Below are positions 1 to 10,822 of a DNA stretch of 64,000 nucleotides, piece by piece. The stretch's first letter is position 1, and each line of letters opens with the position of its first letter. This stretch comes from Zanthoxylum bungeanum (taxonomy: Eukaryota > Streptophyta > Magnoliopsida > Sapindales > Rutaceae), in contig SKCR01041573.1 in assembly GCA_019454045.1 (NCBI GenBank), forward strand, positions 62,001 through 126,000. The letters are read 5' to 3'. The translations under genes were made by a program, and so were the position numbers. A model generated the notes under the pieces. The model did not search any database. It was not told the origin of the DNA and worked only from the letters and a program-made list of their open reading frames with translations.

Positions 1-857
1 TTACTCATCTTAGTTCCATTCTGATTTGTAACCTCCATACCTACTTGTCGTGACAACAATAACTTCTAAATATCCTTAGGAAATTCTGTTACTCTTCATG
101 TTTAAAGTATCCCCATAGTACTTTATATTATAACCCATAACCTTCACTTTCCCTTGACCTGTATATACTTTGGGTTCTTCAGCTATTCTACTTAAATGAC
201 TTTACAAGATATACCTTATCTTAACATTTATTATCTTATCTTAACCAACTATTTGACCTTCTCAGTTTTCCTCCTTACTAAACCTCATTTACTTATAAAC
301 TTCCTCTTTTCGAATTCTCATATTTACGACTATCTATGGGTTTTGGACTTCATGACTTATAACTAACCTATTATCCATTAATATTTCTCATATTTAAGAT
401 GTTATATCAGACTAGTTCTCTCTCTGGTGATTCTTGCTAAGGAGTTCTGGGGCAGGGTATCTATACTAAGCCTGATTATATACACTTTTATACTAAATCT
501 ATTTCTTTATTACTATGTTAACACTGGTTATACTATTCTGGTTTACTCTTATGCACCTTTGATTACTTTTCTAGCACGATCTAGTTAATGTCTTTTACAT
601 GACATGTTCTTTATGGTAGGTTGCATTACTTGTAAATCTTATCTTTACCCGAGGTCCGTTTACACATATTAGACCTGAATGATTTATTCACTGTGGCTAA
701 GGCTATCCCAAATCCGTGGTGGTTTAGTTAACTTAAACTATGGCTAACTACTTATCAAAGATCACAAGAGTTAATACGTAATAGAACTTAGGTTCTAATC
801 CAACACTGAGAGATCTCGATGTGATGTACTTGTCTTCACCTACTAAGTATTTTTCTT
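1..857. other. Old degenerate repeat sequence left of copia-1
   Basis: AT-rich, T/C-biased sequence without a usable reading frame. It is the left half of the sequence into which copia-1 inserted; the right half resumes at 21254. Around 700-750 a stretch reading roughly gtggtggtttag..taaactatggct closely resembles 54493-54525 in the Ty3-type LTR remnant at 53781-56357, in the same orientation. This suggests that part of this flank is also an old Ty3-type LTR or its surroundings. No gene seen. Confidence 0.4.
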
Positions 858-862
858 ATATT

Positions 863-2770
863 TGTTGGGTTTCTAGGTTAATCCCAAGATCATATTAAGC
901 ATAGAAATAGAATGAATACGTAAAGAAGAGTGGCAGAAACACACTTACATTGAACGACTTTGGATGTGATGATCAACAAAAAATTTTCCACCTTGTAGAA
1001 GCTCACGGCCAAGGTTGATTTTGTTGATGATGTTGAACAAGCTCCAAGCTTTAAATGGATCCCAAGCTCTTAGATTGGTTTCCCTAACACCTTGTATTGA
1101 TTCCTTGTTTGTGCTAGCAAAAGATGAAAGAAAAACAATTCCTCATTCACCTTGGAGAGCTCACGGCAATGGCAAGATTTGGGAAAGATCTTTTGTTTGT
1201 AATTTTTTTTTCTAAAAACATAATGAAAAACAATTACCAAAAATTTGTATAACCTTTCCCAAAGTCAAATCCAATTTTGGCTCCAAACTGGCATTAAATG
1301 CCCACACCAACCAACATCATGAATAGTCACTCACCAAAAAAGGTGACTTGACATCTATCACTAAAGTGACGAGTGATGTGACTTGCGGCCGCACTTGATT
1401 CAAAATCGGAGTGGCGTCGCAAACACATTCCGGTTCACTTTCGTTAATTCTGAATTAACAAGTTTTCCGTTGCATCGTAATTAAATCAAATTTAATTAAA
1501 TAATCATGCCTAGCAAAATTACTATTCACGTCGCTTGCGAATTAATTCTAAATCAATTCGTTAGCCCGAATTAAAATCCAATTTTAATTTCGCGTCGAAA
1601 TCCAATTTTGTATAATATATCGAATATATTATTTTATCGATTAATTCCAAATTAATCATTTCTCTCTCTTCAAATAGTACTTTATCCCAGATAAAGTCTC
1701 TCCGCTATTAATCCCAGATTAATAAAGTTCGAATCATACGTCATCGATGAATCTTCGGGAAGCGACCCAAGAGATCCCTGGATATGTTGGCAGTAAATCT
1801 GGTCGTCAGACTATCCGAACACGTACGTACCTCGTACTACGTTCTTACTGATTTACGAGACAATGTTGGCTTGCAGCAAAGCGCCATGCCTACCCAATTC
1901 TCCAGAAATATTCTTAATGGAATATATAATCTATGTCAGGAGTAGTATACGTAGTATTGCGTATTACGATCCAGTATCGGATGTCACATGCAAGGCTTAG
2001 GGCTGAAATAGTGTCTGCCCCGTACGAAGCATATATTGGATCACTAGCAACTAGTCTCTTTATTATCGGATAATCATGACCTACTCATATTATCCCGACG
2101 GTTGCAACCTTTTAGAGAACCAGTTCTGTATCCCTGCGTGACCATCATCTCCATATGACTGAAGTGATACTTCCGTCTTGACATCACATCCAATACACTA
2201 TGATTCTCAATAAACCCAGAAGAGGCGTACTTAGAACATGTTAAAGTCCTGGATGACCAAAACCAAAGCGTATTGATTGTCGCAAGTACTAGCGATGTAA
2301 GTCTCAGGTTAAGACCAAATACACTCACCCTGATGCGGACTCCCATAGACACATAGTCATACTACCAATGGGATTTCGAGGGGTCTATCCAGAGTGAAGC
2401 TGTTTTTCGTACCATCGGTAAAACACAACCTCCTACCACACTTGCATAGTATCCAATACTTAAATATATGAGAACTATGATGTTACGCTTCCATAACATA
2501 CACAAGTACGATACTAGTCTATTCCGCATTATCGATGTCCAGTCTCGATAATACTGCGACTAGGGATATTTAATGATTAAACCGTCGTGGATTGATACTA
2601 TCTCATATCATCTCAATCCGGAACTAATCATAAGGACTTTCATCATTCACACATTTAAGTAATCTAATTACGAAATAATAAAAGGCAATTTCCATTGCTA
2701 CATAATTAATTTGTACAAAAACACAATGTCTTTTACAAATAGTGACGCTATGGGTCATAATTGTCCAACA
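863..2770 (-). repeat. Copia-1 3' LTR
   Basis: About 1.9 kb, matching the right LTR at 19317-21248 along its length. Plus-strand ends are TGTTGGG and CCAACA. It carries the family hallmarks also seen in copia-3: an AT-rich block full of TTAATT motifs around 1440-1720 and a GC-richer block around 1740-2400. An open frame of about 90 codons near 2074-2352 is present but judged non-coding (see rejected items). Confidence 0.93.
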
Positions 2771-2783
2771 ATCTCACACTTGG
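2771..2783 (-). other. Polypurine tract of copia-1
   Basis: Read on the minus strand this is CCAAGTGTGAGAT directly before the 3' LTR, the usual copia context (consensus close to AAGTGGGAGAT). It primes plus-strand DNA synthesis during reverse transcription. Confidence 0.75.
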
Positions 2784-3292
2784 CCTATAGCTAGTCACTC
2801 AAGCATCTAACACATGAACTATGTACATGTCGCTCAAACTTTTTCTGAGGAATGGCTTTCGTCAGCGGATCTGCAATATTGTCATCTGATGCGACCTTCT
2901 CGATCTTCACATCGCCACGATGTTTGATCTCACGAATCAGATGGAAACGTCGAAGAACATGCTTGGATCATTGATGAGACCGCGGTTCCTTAGCCTGCAC
3001 TATAGACCCGTTATTGTCACAATACAATGGAACGGGCTCAGCTGCTAACGGAACTACTCCTAATCCAATTAGGAATTTTCGGATCCAAACTGCCTACTTT
3101 ACTGCTTCAGCTGCAGCGATATACTCCGCTTCTGTTGTTGAATCGGTAATAGTCTCTTGCTTGGAAGATTTCCAGCTCACTGCTCCGTTATTCAAACAAA
3201 ACACGTACCCTGATTGCAACTTACAATCGTCTTTATCGGTTTGGAAACTGGCATCGGTATACCCAGTTACCTCAAGTTCTCCATCTCCATAG
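2784..3292 (-). pseudogene. Copia-1 RNase H domain, broken
   Basis: Minus-strand remnant of the RNase H that removes the RNA strand of the RNA-DNA hybrid. Recognisable pieces, in order: the SSKQET..DST.EAEY region near 3130-3175, CDNN near 3015-3030, SHQ-stop-SKHV at 2955-2980 and ADPLTKAIP near 2850-2875. The TGA stop (codon at 2968-2970) lies where related elements have a basic residue. Exactly the same stop is present in copia-3 (32014-32016) and copia-6 (52015-52017), which points to a shared ancestral defect. A frameshift separates this part from the RT frame at about 3330. Confidence 0.85.
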
Positions 3293-3293
3293 A

Positions 3294-4352
3294 TTAAGAA
3301 AGCATCCTTAGTTCGTCAAGATACTTAAGGATATTCTTAACCGCTATCCAGTGACCTTCACCTGGATCGGCCTGATAGCGACTACACATGCTCAAATCAT
3401 AGGAGACATCAGGTCGCGTATATATCATGGCATACATGATCGATCCGACTGCCGAGGTGAACGGTATCCGACTCATGTTGTCTCTCTCTTCTTGAGTTTT
3501 AGGACACATGTCCTTAGATAAAGTGACGCCATGTGACACTGGCAACAGTCCCCTCTTGGACTGATCCATGTTGAATTTCTTCAACACTTTGTCCATGTAC
3601 GTGCTCTGGGAGAGTCCAAACAGCTTTCTAGATCTATCCTGGTAGATCTTTATTCCCAGAATAAAGGCTACTTCTCTCAGATCTTTCATGGAGAATTTTA
3701 ATGAAAGCCAAGCTTTCACCGATGTTAACATGGGAATGTCATTGCCCATAAGCAATACATCGTCAACATAAAGGACAATGAAAGTCAGTGCGCTCCTACT
3801 AACCTTCTTGTATACACAAGGATCATCTTCGTTTTGAACGAAATCATATTCTTTTATGATCTCATCAAAACGTTGGTTCCAAGAACGTGACGCTTGCTTC
3901 AGTCCATCTATGGATCGATTTAACTTGCAAACCTTGTTTGCATGTTTAGGCATGACAAAACCATCAGGCTGTTGCATATAAACATCCTCCAACAGGTTTC
4001 CGTTAAGGAAAGCGGTTTTGACGTCCATTTGCCATATCTCGTAATTGAAATATGCAGCAATAGCAAGCATTATCCGAATGGATTTAATCATGGCAACATG
4101 TGAGAAAGTTTCATCATAATTTACACCATGTCGTTGACGATACAACTTCGCTACAAGCCTAGATTTGTACATTTGTACGTTGTCATCCATGTCGGTCTTC
4201 CTCTTGAAGATCCATTTGCAACTAATAGGCTTTACGCCTTCTGGTGCATCAACCAGTGTCCAAACTTGGTTGGTATACATGGAATCCATTTCAGAATTCA
4301 TGGCATCTTGCCATAAACCAGAGTCGATATCTTGTATCGCTTCCTCATACAT
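3294..4352 (-). pseudogene. Copia-1 reverse transcriptase
   Basis: The longest open stretch of the element, 352 codons, starting inside the polyprotein (the first Met is not a natural start). It is the Ty1/copia RT: the [11 protein letters not shown] block holds the first catalytic Asp (residue 110) and YVDDVLLMGND (residues 195-205) holds the catalytic Asp pair. LKQASRSWNQRF and GSIMYA blocks follow. Several conserved positions are altered: AKLYRQ for the usual AKGYRQ, FSHVAM for FSPVAM and SIDGLKQ for SIYGLKQ. The frame is lost after ILKYL by a shift, so RNase H is out of frame. The catalytic residues survive, but an active enzyme is unlikely. Confidence 0.93.
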
Positions 4353-4964
4353 AGCCGGCTCGTCTTTCTCAATGAGATTGATATCTACATGAGGTGAGAT
4401 CAGAAACCCATACCTCTCAGGTTGTTTTCTGACTCTCTCCGACCTACGTGGTCCTTGTGTTTTCGAAGATTGTGGTACAGCTTCATCCCTGATGAACTGT
4501 TCATGTTCCGTTGAGGATTCTATGCCAGGAACAGTATCACTTCAATTTTCATCGAGTTCTACTTTCCTCCCACTTATCACTGCATTTAGGAATTCCTTCT
4601 CAAGGAAAACTGCATGTAAAGCAACAAAAACTTTGTTCTCTCGTGGGTGATAGAAGTAATATCCTTTGGTTTCCCTAGGATATCCTATAAATAGGCATTC
4701 ATCCGATTTGGTTCTAGTTTGGTACCTTCCAAACGTTTGATGTATGACCAGCAACCCCAAATCTTCAGGAATGAGAAACCCGGTTTCTTTCCTGTCCATA
4801 TCTCATATGGTGTCTGTTGAACAGACTTTGATGGAACCTTTTTCAAAATAAGTATTGTACTGTTTAATGTATATCCCCAGAAGTAAATAGGTAGCTCATT
4901 GTGACTCATCATAGACCTTACCATGTCTAACAAGGTTCGGTTTCTCCGTTCGGACACACCGTTT
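4353..4964 (-). pseudogene. Copia-1 integrase C-terminal part and integrase-RT linker
   Basis: Minus-strand frames at 4685-4957 and 4542-4799 encode the end of the integrase core and its C-terminal region: SERRNRTLLDMVRSMMS, YEIWTGKKP and FLKIWGCW blocks, then FIGYPRETKGYYFYHP. The SERRN block contains the third catalytic acidic residue (Glu) of the DDE triad. A stop codon at about 4964-4966 separates it from the rest of the core, and an overlap of two frames near 4690-4800 marks a frameshift. The linker up to 4353 shows SERVRKQPERYGFL before the RT. Confidence 0.88.
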
Positions 4965-5437
4965 AATTACGGTGTTCCAGGAGGAGTCCACTGTGAAAGA
5001 ATACCATATTCTTTCAAGTAGTCAAGAAACTCATTGCTCAAGTATTCACCACCACGGTCCGACCGTAATGTCTTAATAATTTTACCGGTCTGTTTTTCAA
5101 CTTCGTGTCGAAACTCTTTGAATTTCTCAAAAGTTTCCGACTTGTGTCTCATAAGATACACAAAACCATAACGTGATGCATCATCCGTAAAGGTTACGAA
5201 GTATTCATATCCACCTCTAGCCTGGCTAGACATGGGCCCACAAACGTCACTATGAAGTAGGGCTAACAGTTCGGTGGCGCGTACACCTTTACCACTAAAA
5301 GGTGATTTAGGCATTTTGCCAAATAAGCAAGATTCGCAGACGTCATATGAATTTTGATCAAATCCGTCGAAGTACCCACTCTTCGAAAGTGTGGATATGC
5401 GAGTCTTATTTATGTGTCCCAGACGACAATGCCACAT
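4965..5437 (-). pseudogene. Copia-1 GAG-pre-integrase and integrase core
   Basis: 156-codon frame. The N-terminal zinc-binding domain is complete: H3 and H8 (WHCRLGHIN), then C34 and C37 (CESC). The core follows, with Asp64 (HSDVCGPMS) and Asp127 (RSDRGGEY), two of the three DDE residues that join element DNA to the target. The frame ends in a TAA directly after WTPPGTP, just before the Glu block; in copia-3 the same codon is CAA, so a single C-to-T change made this stop. The start Met lies inside the polyprotein. A frameshift separates this part from the upstream protease frame near 5430. Confidence 0.93.
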
Positions 5438-5905
5438 ATAATTTCATCTTTATGACTTACTTTAAGCCATTTGTTTGTTACATTTTGAGATTGGTTTATA
5501 TTCAAAATATAAAGACCATTATTTACAACAGCAGTGCAAATTTCTATATCCTTTTTATACATAAAACACCAAGTGTTTCTAAATACAAAAGTGTACCCAC
5601 ATTGGGCTAACATAGATACAGAAATAATATTCCTAGTCAAACTAGGTACATAATAATAGTCTGTAAGTTCAAGTACATGCCCCGAGGGCAGTTCTAAAAC
5701 AAAAGTGCCAACGGCCAAAACGGCGACTGGAGTCCCATTTCCAACACGGAGGTCAATCTATTCTGAAGCCAGTCTCATGCTAATCCGCAGATCCTGCACA
5801 TCAGTACAAATATGAGTACCACAACCAGAATCAAAAATCCAATTTTTAAAACTAGAAGTAGTCATGTTTATTTCTATAACAAACATACCTGAGGCTGGTG
5901 CCTTG
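5438..5905 (-). pseudogene. Copia-1 aspartic protease
   Basis: Retroviral-type aspartic protease that would cut the polyprotein. NWIFDSGCGTHICTD (near 5810-5855) keeps the catalytic DSG triplet. A stop after RLASE (about 5758) is followed by the continuation VGTFVLELPSGHVLEL, YYYVPSLTRNIISVSML and GLYILNINQ in the frame 5410-5718. Of the three protease regions with the DSG-type site still readable (copia-1, -2, -3), this is the only one with an unaltered DSG. Confidence 0.88.
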
Positions 5906-6738
5906 CCCGCCTTTATCTCCTTCTGGAGCACCTTGTACTCGCGGCAGTCACGCTTCCAGTGACTCTGCTTGCCGTACTGGAGGCATACATCCTGAGACTT
6001 GGCATTTGGCTTCCTAGAAGCCTTTGACGCTTTGCCCTTGTTCTTCTTCTTATGCTTCTTCTTTTTAACACCTCCAGTCGCCTTGGGCCCAGCCCTCGGA
6101 GTCCGAGATGTAGAAGTGAAGTGCGCCTCGCGCTTCTTACCTTTAAGAAGTTCCTTTTCTGCCTCTCGCAGCGTGGACATCAGCTCTCCAAGAGTCTGCT
6201 CTTGGCTCATCATATTGTAGTTCTTGATAAACCCACTCTAAGTGTCAGGGAGAGACTGCAAGATCAAATCTATAGAGGTCTCTATCTCAAAGACAATCCC
6301 CATTTGTCCAAGGTGCTCGATATCGGTAATCATCTGAGTCACATGATGTTCAACAGATATACCCTCTGATATCCGAGCGCGGAAGAGCTTCTTCTATAAC
6401 TCATATCTTTGCGATCTAAGATTAGATCGGTGTAGATCATTCAACTTCGCCAACATGGTATAAGGATCCAATCCCTTGTTCTATCGACGGAATTGCTGAG
6501 TCATAGCAGCAAGCATGATAGATTGAGCAGTTGCATTGTCATCACTATATGTCTTCCAAAGATCTAGCTCGAGCAACTGATCAGATCTGGGCTTAGGCCC
6601 AATAGGTCTCTCTATAGTATATAGCAGCCTCTCGGATCCAAGGACTATCATTAGATTCATGTCCCAATCGAAAAAGTTAGTGCCGTTGAAGACATTATCG
6701 CCCATGATGATGTCCCGGACACTGTTCTTTCCATTCAT
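5906..6738 (-). pseudogene. Copia-1 gag with altered zinc knuckle
   Basis: Capsid/nucleocapsid protein start at 6738 (MNGKNSVRDIIMGDNVFNG), with the NFFDWDMNLMIVL and ELDLWKTYSDDNA blocks of copia gag. The frame is broken by a stop at 6481-6483 and further changes to 6214; the rest continues at 6213 with a helical stretch, a lysine-rich stretch (KKKKHKKKNKGK) and a zinc knuckle. The knuckle reads CLQYGKQSHWKRDC: the second Cys is Tyr and the conserved Gly before His is Ser, so metal binding is probably lost. Copia-3 shows the same Cys-to-Tyr change. Confidence 0.88.
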
Positions 6739-7500
6739 TTTAATTACGATAGTCTAACTATCCAATTAACAATGTAAGGGTACAGTCTAACAGTTACAAG
6801 AAAAATATGACAATATTAGTCCAACTAATAAAATAATTTTGATGAAATAATTTGAAAGCGCGTAAAGCTAAGTATTTGAACGAAATTGCAAATTCAATAC
6901 TAGCCTCCCACTATTTTTCGGCGAGCCTCTAACCCTCTGTGGAGTACTCGGGAAACCTAGTTTCCTAGTGGGCTAGGATCTCGTTAAATAACAAACAACC
7001 TTGACTTTGGCCAACAAGTGTATGATATTTAAATAGGTAGATTTCGAAGATCAATTGGATCTCATCCAATTCCTAGATACGGTAGGTGGACCTCCAAGTC
7101 CGAAACATATATACAATATATATGCCAATATATCCAATATATTTTCCTAACATTTTCCTCTGAATCAACTAAGCCTTGGCTTTGGCAAAACAAGCTTAAT
7201 GATTCCAATTAAGCGGGACCCATTGACGTTGGAAGCTTCGTAATCAATGTCGATGGACAAGAAATGATCTTGACTTTGGCCAACAAATCACAACTTGGAC
7301 AAGACACCGATATGGAACAAAGCTTTCATGATTCAAACACATCTACAATTGACAAAGGTATTGGCTTTGGCCAACAAACCAGTGCCAATTTTGGATCTTG
7401 AGTAAGAATCACTAAATGGTAGGAAAACGCTTAATATGTTTTGAGGGTTTTTCGCGTAAATTGGCAACCAATTTATTATCTTTGTTAGGTCTCATCATAC
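6739..7500 (-). other. Copia-1 leader, gag-proximal part
   Basis: Untranslated leader between primer site and gag; the rest lies at 17879-19307 beyond copia-2. It matches copia-3 27390-28140 in reverse complement. It holds four related copies of CTTGACTTTGGCCAACAA (near 7000, 7162, 7268, 7353), each with the palindrome TTGGCCAA or a close variant. No reading frame of note. The last five bases CATAC are the left target duplication of copia-2. Confidence 0.75.
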
Positions 7501-10500
7501 TGTTGGGGTTGGTGCTCACAACGCCAATTCCCGGTTGTATTTCTTTATAAATACTTCTGTAAAACATTATTATTTTGAATAATATATGCAATTTCTATAA
7601 TATAATGTATCTTTTAATATGGTAAACACGTAATGACCTTAGAATGACTAGTCATGGTACAATTGTAAAAACGTCGCAACTGACATTGAGTTGTATCATG
7701 ACGTTGTCATTCTCAGACAGTTCCTGGTCAAGGTTTACACTACTTGGTCAGTATAGTAAACCCGTTGAGACCGGTACATGTCGTATACAGGAATATATGA
7801 ATCCAATGGTTTCTCAATGAACCATAAGTCTTGGAGACTAGTATAGACGTGTAGGTGTTTATAGCGGATAAACACTGAACGACTCACCGAAGGTTCTTAA
7901 TGGATGGTACACCAACGTCAATAAGAATCTTGTCGGGTTGAGTAGCACTTGTGATTCTTAGACTTGAGATGCCACTGTGGGCACATGAGACATCTTCTAC
8001 ACTTAGATGGCAGTCACGTCACCGATCTATTAAGATCAGACCTCCGCCTGTTCGTTGGGTGTAGATAGATCCTCAGGGTGTCCTGTGCGTATCAAGATAT
8101 GATCCGTCAGTTCTGTGTATCAGAGCATAAGTAGTTCATATGATTAGCAATCAGATAAAACCATGGGCCCGTGGTACAGTTTAGAAGCCAGTTCTAAACA
8201 TTCTTTTTGAGATTGCTAATAGAATAGTCGACTAGATAATCCCTATAGAGATTTGACGTTTACATCTGTATCTCTTGGAAATATCCGGAAACCTTGACGG
8301 AGGAATTATACATTTTCCATGACCTCGACCTTTATAATTCAGCGAGTTTATCAGTGATCGTCATAATTTACGGGTGGATAAATTATGGACACGAAATGGA
8401 TTTCGTGACGGATATGCCTGAATCTAGAGAGTCTAAATAATGAAATATACTCGCAGAGCACTAGAGCAACATTTATAAATGATATTGATTATTTATAAAG
8501 TCGTTTAAAGGTTAAACGCAAAATACATGTTTAGGGACCTGATAGTCATTTCCATAATTTCTGTGTATTTACATTTAATACTTGATTAATTTAAATACAC
8601 ATTAATTAATTGTCAAATTGAGATATTTGACTAAATATCATAAATGAATATATGTATTAATATTTAATGTAAATATAATACATATATTTAATATATTTGT
8701 ATTTAATTAATTAATTAATTATTTAATTGTTAAATGATTAAATTAATTAAAATATAAATATCTTAAGATTTAGATATTTGTTTTAATGGCTAAGTTGCCT
8801 TTGTTGACTTTGTTAGAAATATCTTTAAAGTGTTTTTTTTTTTGATATTTTAACAAGTTGATTACATGAAATCCAAATGAAATTGAAATTAATTGTCTTG
8901 TATTTTGCTTAGGCCAAATTCGGCCAAGTTCAAAAGTAGGCAAGTATATATTGTTTTAATTTCATTTGGTGAGATAACCTAATACACTTTAATAAAAACT
9001 CCATTGAAAGAAAGAAAAAGAAGCTTGAGAGGAAGAAAAGAAAAACAAAGAAAAGCTTGGTTTTTAGTAAGTTTTCTTAACTTGCTATTAGAAAGGAAAA
9101 TGTTCCTTATGTTCTAGGATACATCTTGTGATGTTCTCACGTTATTCTTTTCTTTATTCTTTGTGTTTTTGTTTAATGGAAGTTTGTTGAAAGTGTTGAG
9201 CATGTATGAACTTGGAAGATTGTTACTAGTGTAGTAATAAGTTTTCTTTTATGGTTTTAGAACCTTGTTGCTAATCTAGAGTTGTTGACCCACTCTTAAA
9301 TGACCTAGATTTGATCTATAGTTATTTCATTGTGTTGAGACTTTAATTGGATGGAAGAAACATGATTAAAGTAATTGATTTAACCAATTTGGTCTAATTT
9401 GTCCAATTTGAAGAAATTGAAAAATTAGGGTTTAAGACCTCATCCAAATTTGGGGTTTTTCATTTATGTTCTGTATTTGGATGTGTATATGATACATATG
9501 AAATCTTATGTTGATTGGATTTCATCTTGATGTATTTTGAAGCATGGAAGTGCAAAATGCACATTAGGCCACCTTGAAGCGGCTCTTGGCCAAGGGCAAA
9601 ATTTTTTGGGTTTTTTATTGCTTTTGGTGTTTTGACATTTAGGACATGTTATGTTCATCTTAGAAATGATTTAGAGTCATCCAAAATTTATTTGAACAAT
9701 TTCGGACTAAAATTAGGGGTGAGCAAAACCGGTTTCGGTTCGGCATAGAACCGGAACCTACCCGGAAAAATTCGGTTCCGCACTAAGTGGAATCGGAACC
9801 TACCCAATGAAATAGGGTACCTTATTATTCGGTTCCGGTCCGGTTCCTGTCCGGTTCCGAATTACCCTATTTTAAAATATTTTAATGAAAACTACATTCC
9901 GATACGAGTACGTAGGAAAAAACAGAGACCAAATCGGAGTGCGGAAGCTCAAGAACGAAAGGTTATACAATAGCCCACTATTTTCTTTCAAAATATTTGA
10001 TTATTGATATCATTAGTTATATATAAATTTTCATTATAATTATGTTGCTGGGAAAATGGAAGGAAAATGAAAAGATAAAAAATAAATACATATAATTTCA
10101 GAGTCGAATTCTGCTGTGCTGGAATATTTCGAATTAGATTAAGAAGATGTTTTTTTTGTTAAAACAAAATTGTGGCAAAACAAAATGGAGTAAAGGAAAA
10201 TTTTGTTTATTGATTAATTATTTTTCCCCTAGTTGTGGTAGTTTTAAATTATAGCAGCTTTCTGTTTGCAATGGGCTCATTTTCTAATTTTAAGCGTCTC
10301 TGTTTAACACAAACACACATACATTCTATATACTTGATAGAAGCACTAAAATATTGCTATATGAACTGCGACTCTTTAAAATTTGTACAATTAAATAATG
10401 AACGCCAAATGTTTAAAATTTATGTTCATATAAACCGGTTCCATGGTCCGGTTCCGGTTCCGACTATTTTGGAACCGGAACCTACCCGGATAAAATCGGT

Positions 10501-10822
10501 TCCTTCATATTTGGAACCGGAACCTACCCGATTACAACCGGTTCCGGTTCCAAACCCGGAAAATCGGTCCGGTTCTAACCTGTTCTGGGTAGAACCGGAA
10601 CCGATGCTCACCCCTAACTAAAATGAACAAAATGCCAAGTGTAAGGGCAATTCGGTAAATTCACATAAACTTGATTTATTGAATTTTATTTCATAATTTT
10701 ATTATTGGGTAATTAAATAAATATGTTTATTTAATTAATCCGAGAAAAATTTTTGAAATCGGAAAATTTGATTTTCCACCGTTTCCGCTGCGTTACCGGA
10801 TACTACCCCTAAAACCCATACA
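7501..10822 (+). repeat. Copia-2 5' LTR, split by a hAT-type element
   Basis: 3322 bases against 2393 in the 3' LTR; the excess is the 903-bp insert at 9714-10616, its 8-bp duplication and small indels. The LTR ends CCCATACA at 10822. Very AT-rich stretches (TTAATTAATTAA near 8700) lie in its middle. Confidence 0.92.
9714..10616. mobile_element. Non-autonomous hAT-type DNA transposon
   Basis: 903-bp insert absent from the other LTR of copia-2. It has perfect 12-bp terminal inverted repeats TAGGGGTGAGCA / TGCTCACCCCTA and an 8-bp target duplication ACTAAAAT (9706-9713 and 10617-10624); the empty site is visible in the 3' LTR near 17675. An 8-bp duplication and ends of this type are typical of the hAT superfamily. 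About 160 bp inside each end are packed with GGTTCC / GGAACC motifs in both orientations, which fits subterminal binding sites for a hAT transposase. The middle is AT-rich. There is no transposase: the open frames here run through the repeats and are not genes, so the element would have needed an enzyme from elsewhere. Confidence 0.9.

Noticed and set aside
1015..1215. Frame repeated at 19469-19705 in the copia-1 LTRs, considered as a conserved short gene.
   Set aside because: It is antisense to the element, lies in the LTR, is truncated differently in the two copies and has no recognisable domain.
2074..2352. An open frame of about 92 codons conserved in copia-1 and copia-3 LTRs (also 20551-20829, 24414-24632, 32634-32912), possibly an LTR-encoded small protein.
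   Set aside because: By eye most nucleotide differences between the copies change the amino acid, one copy has a stop and the relative in copia-6 is frameshifted. That is the pattern of neutral drift, so I treat it as chance openness in young repeats.
10235..10621. 128-codon frame within the hAT-type element.
   Set aside because: Its C-terminal half (PVPTILEPEPTR repeats) comes from the GGTTCC subterminal repeats and terminal inverted repeat; no transposase motif is present.
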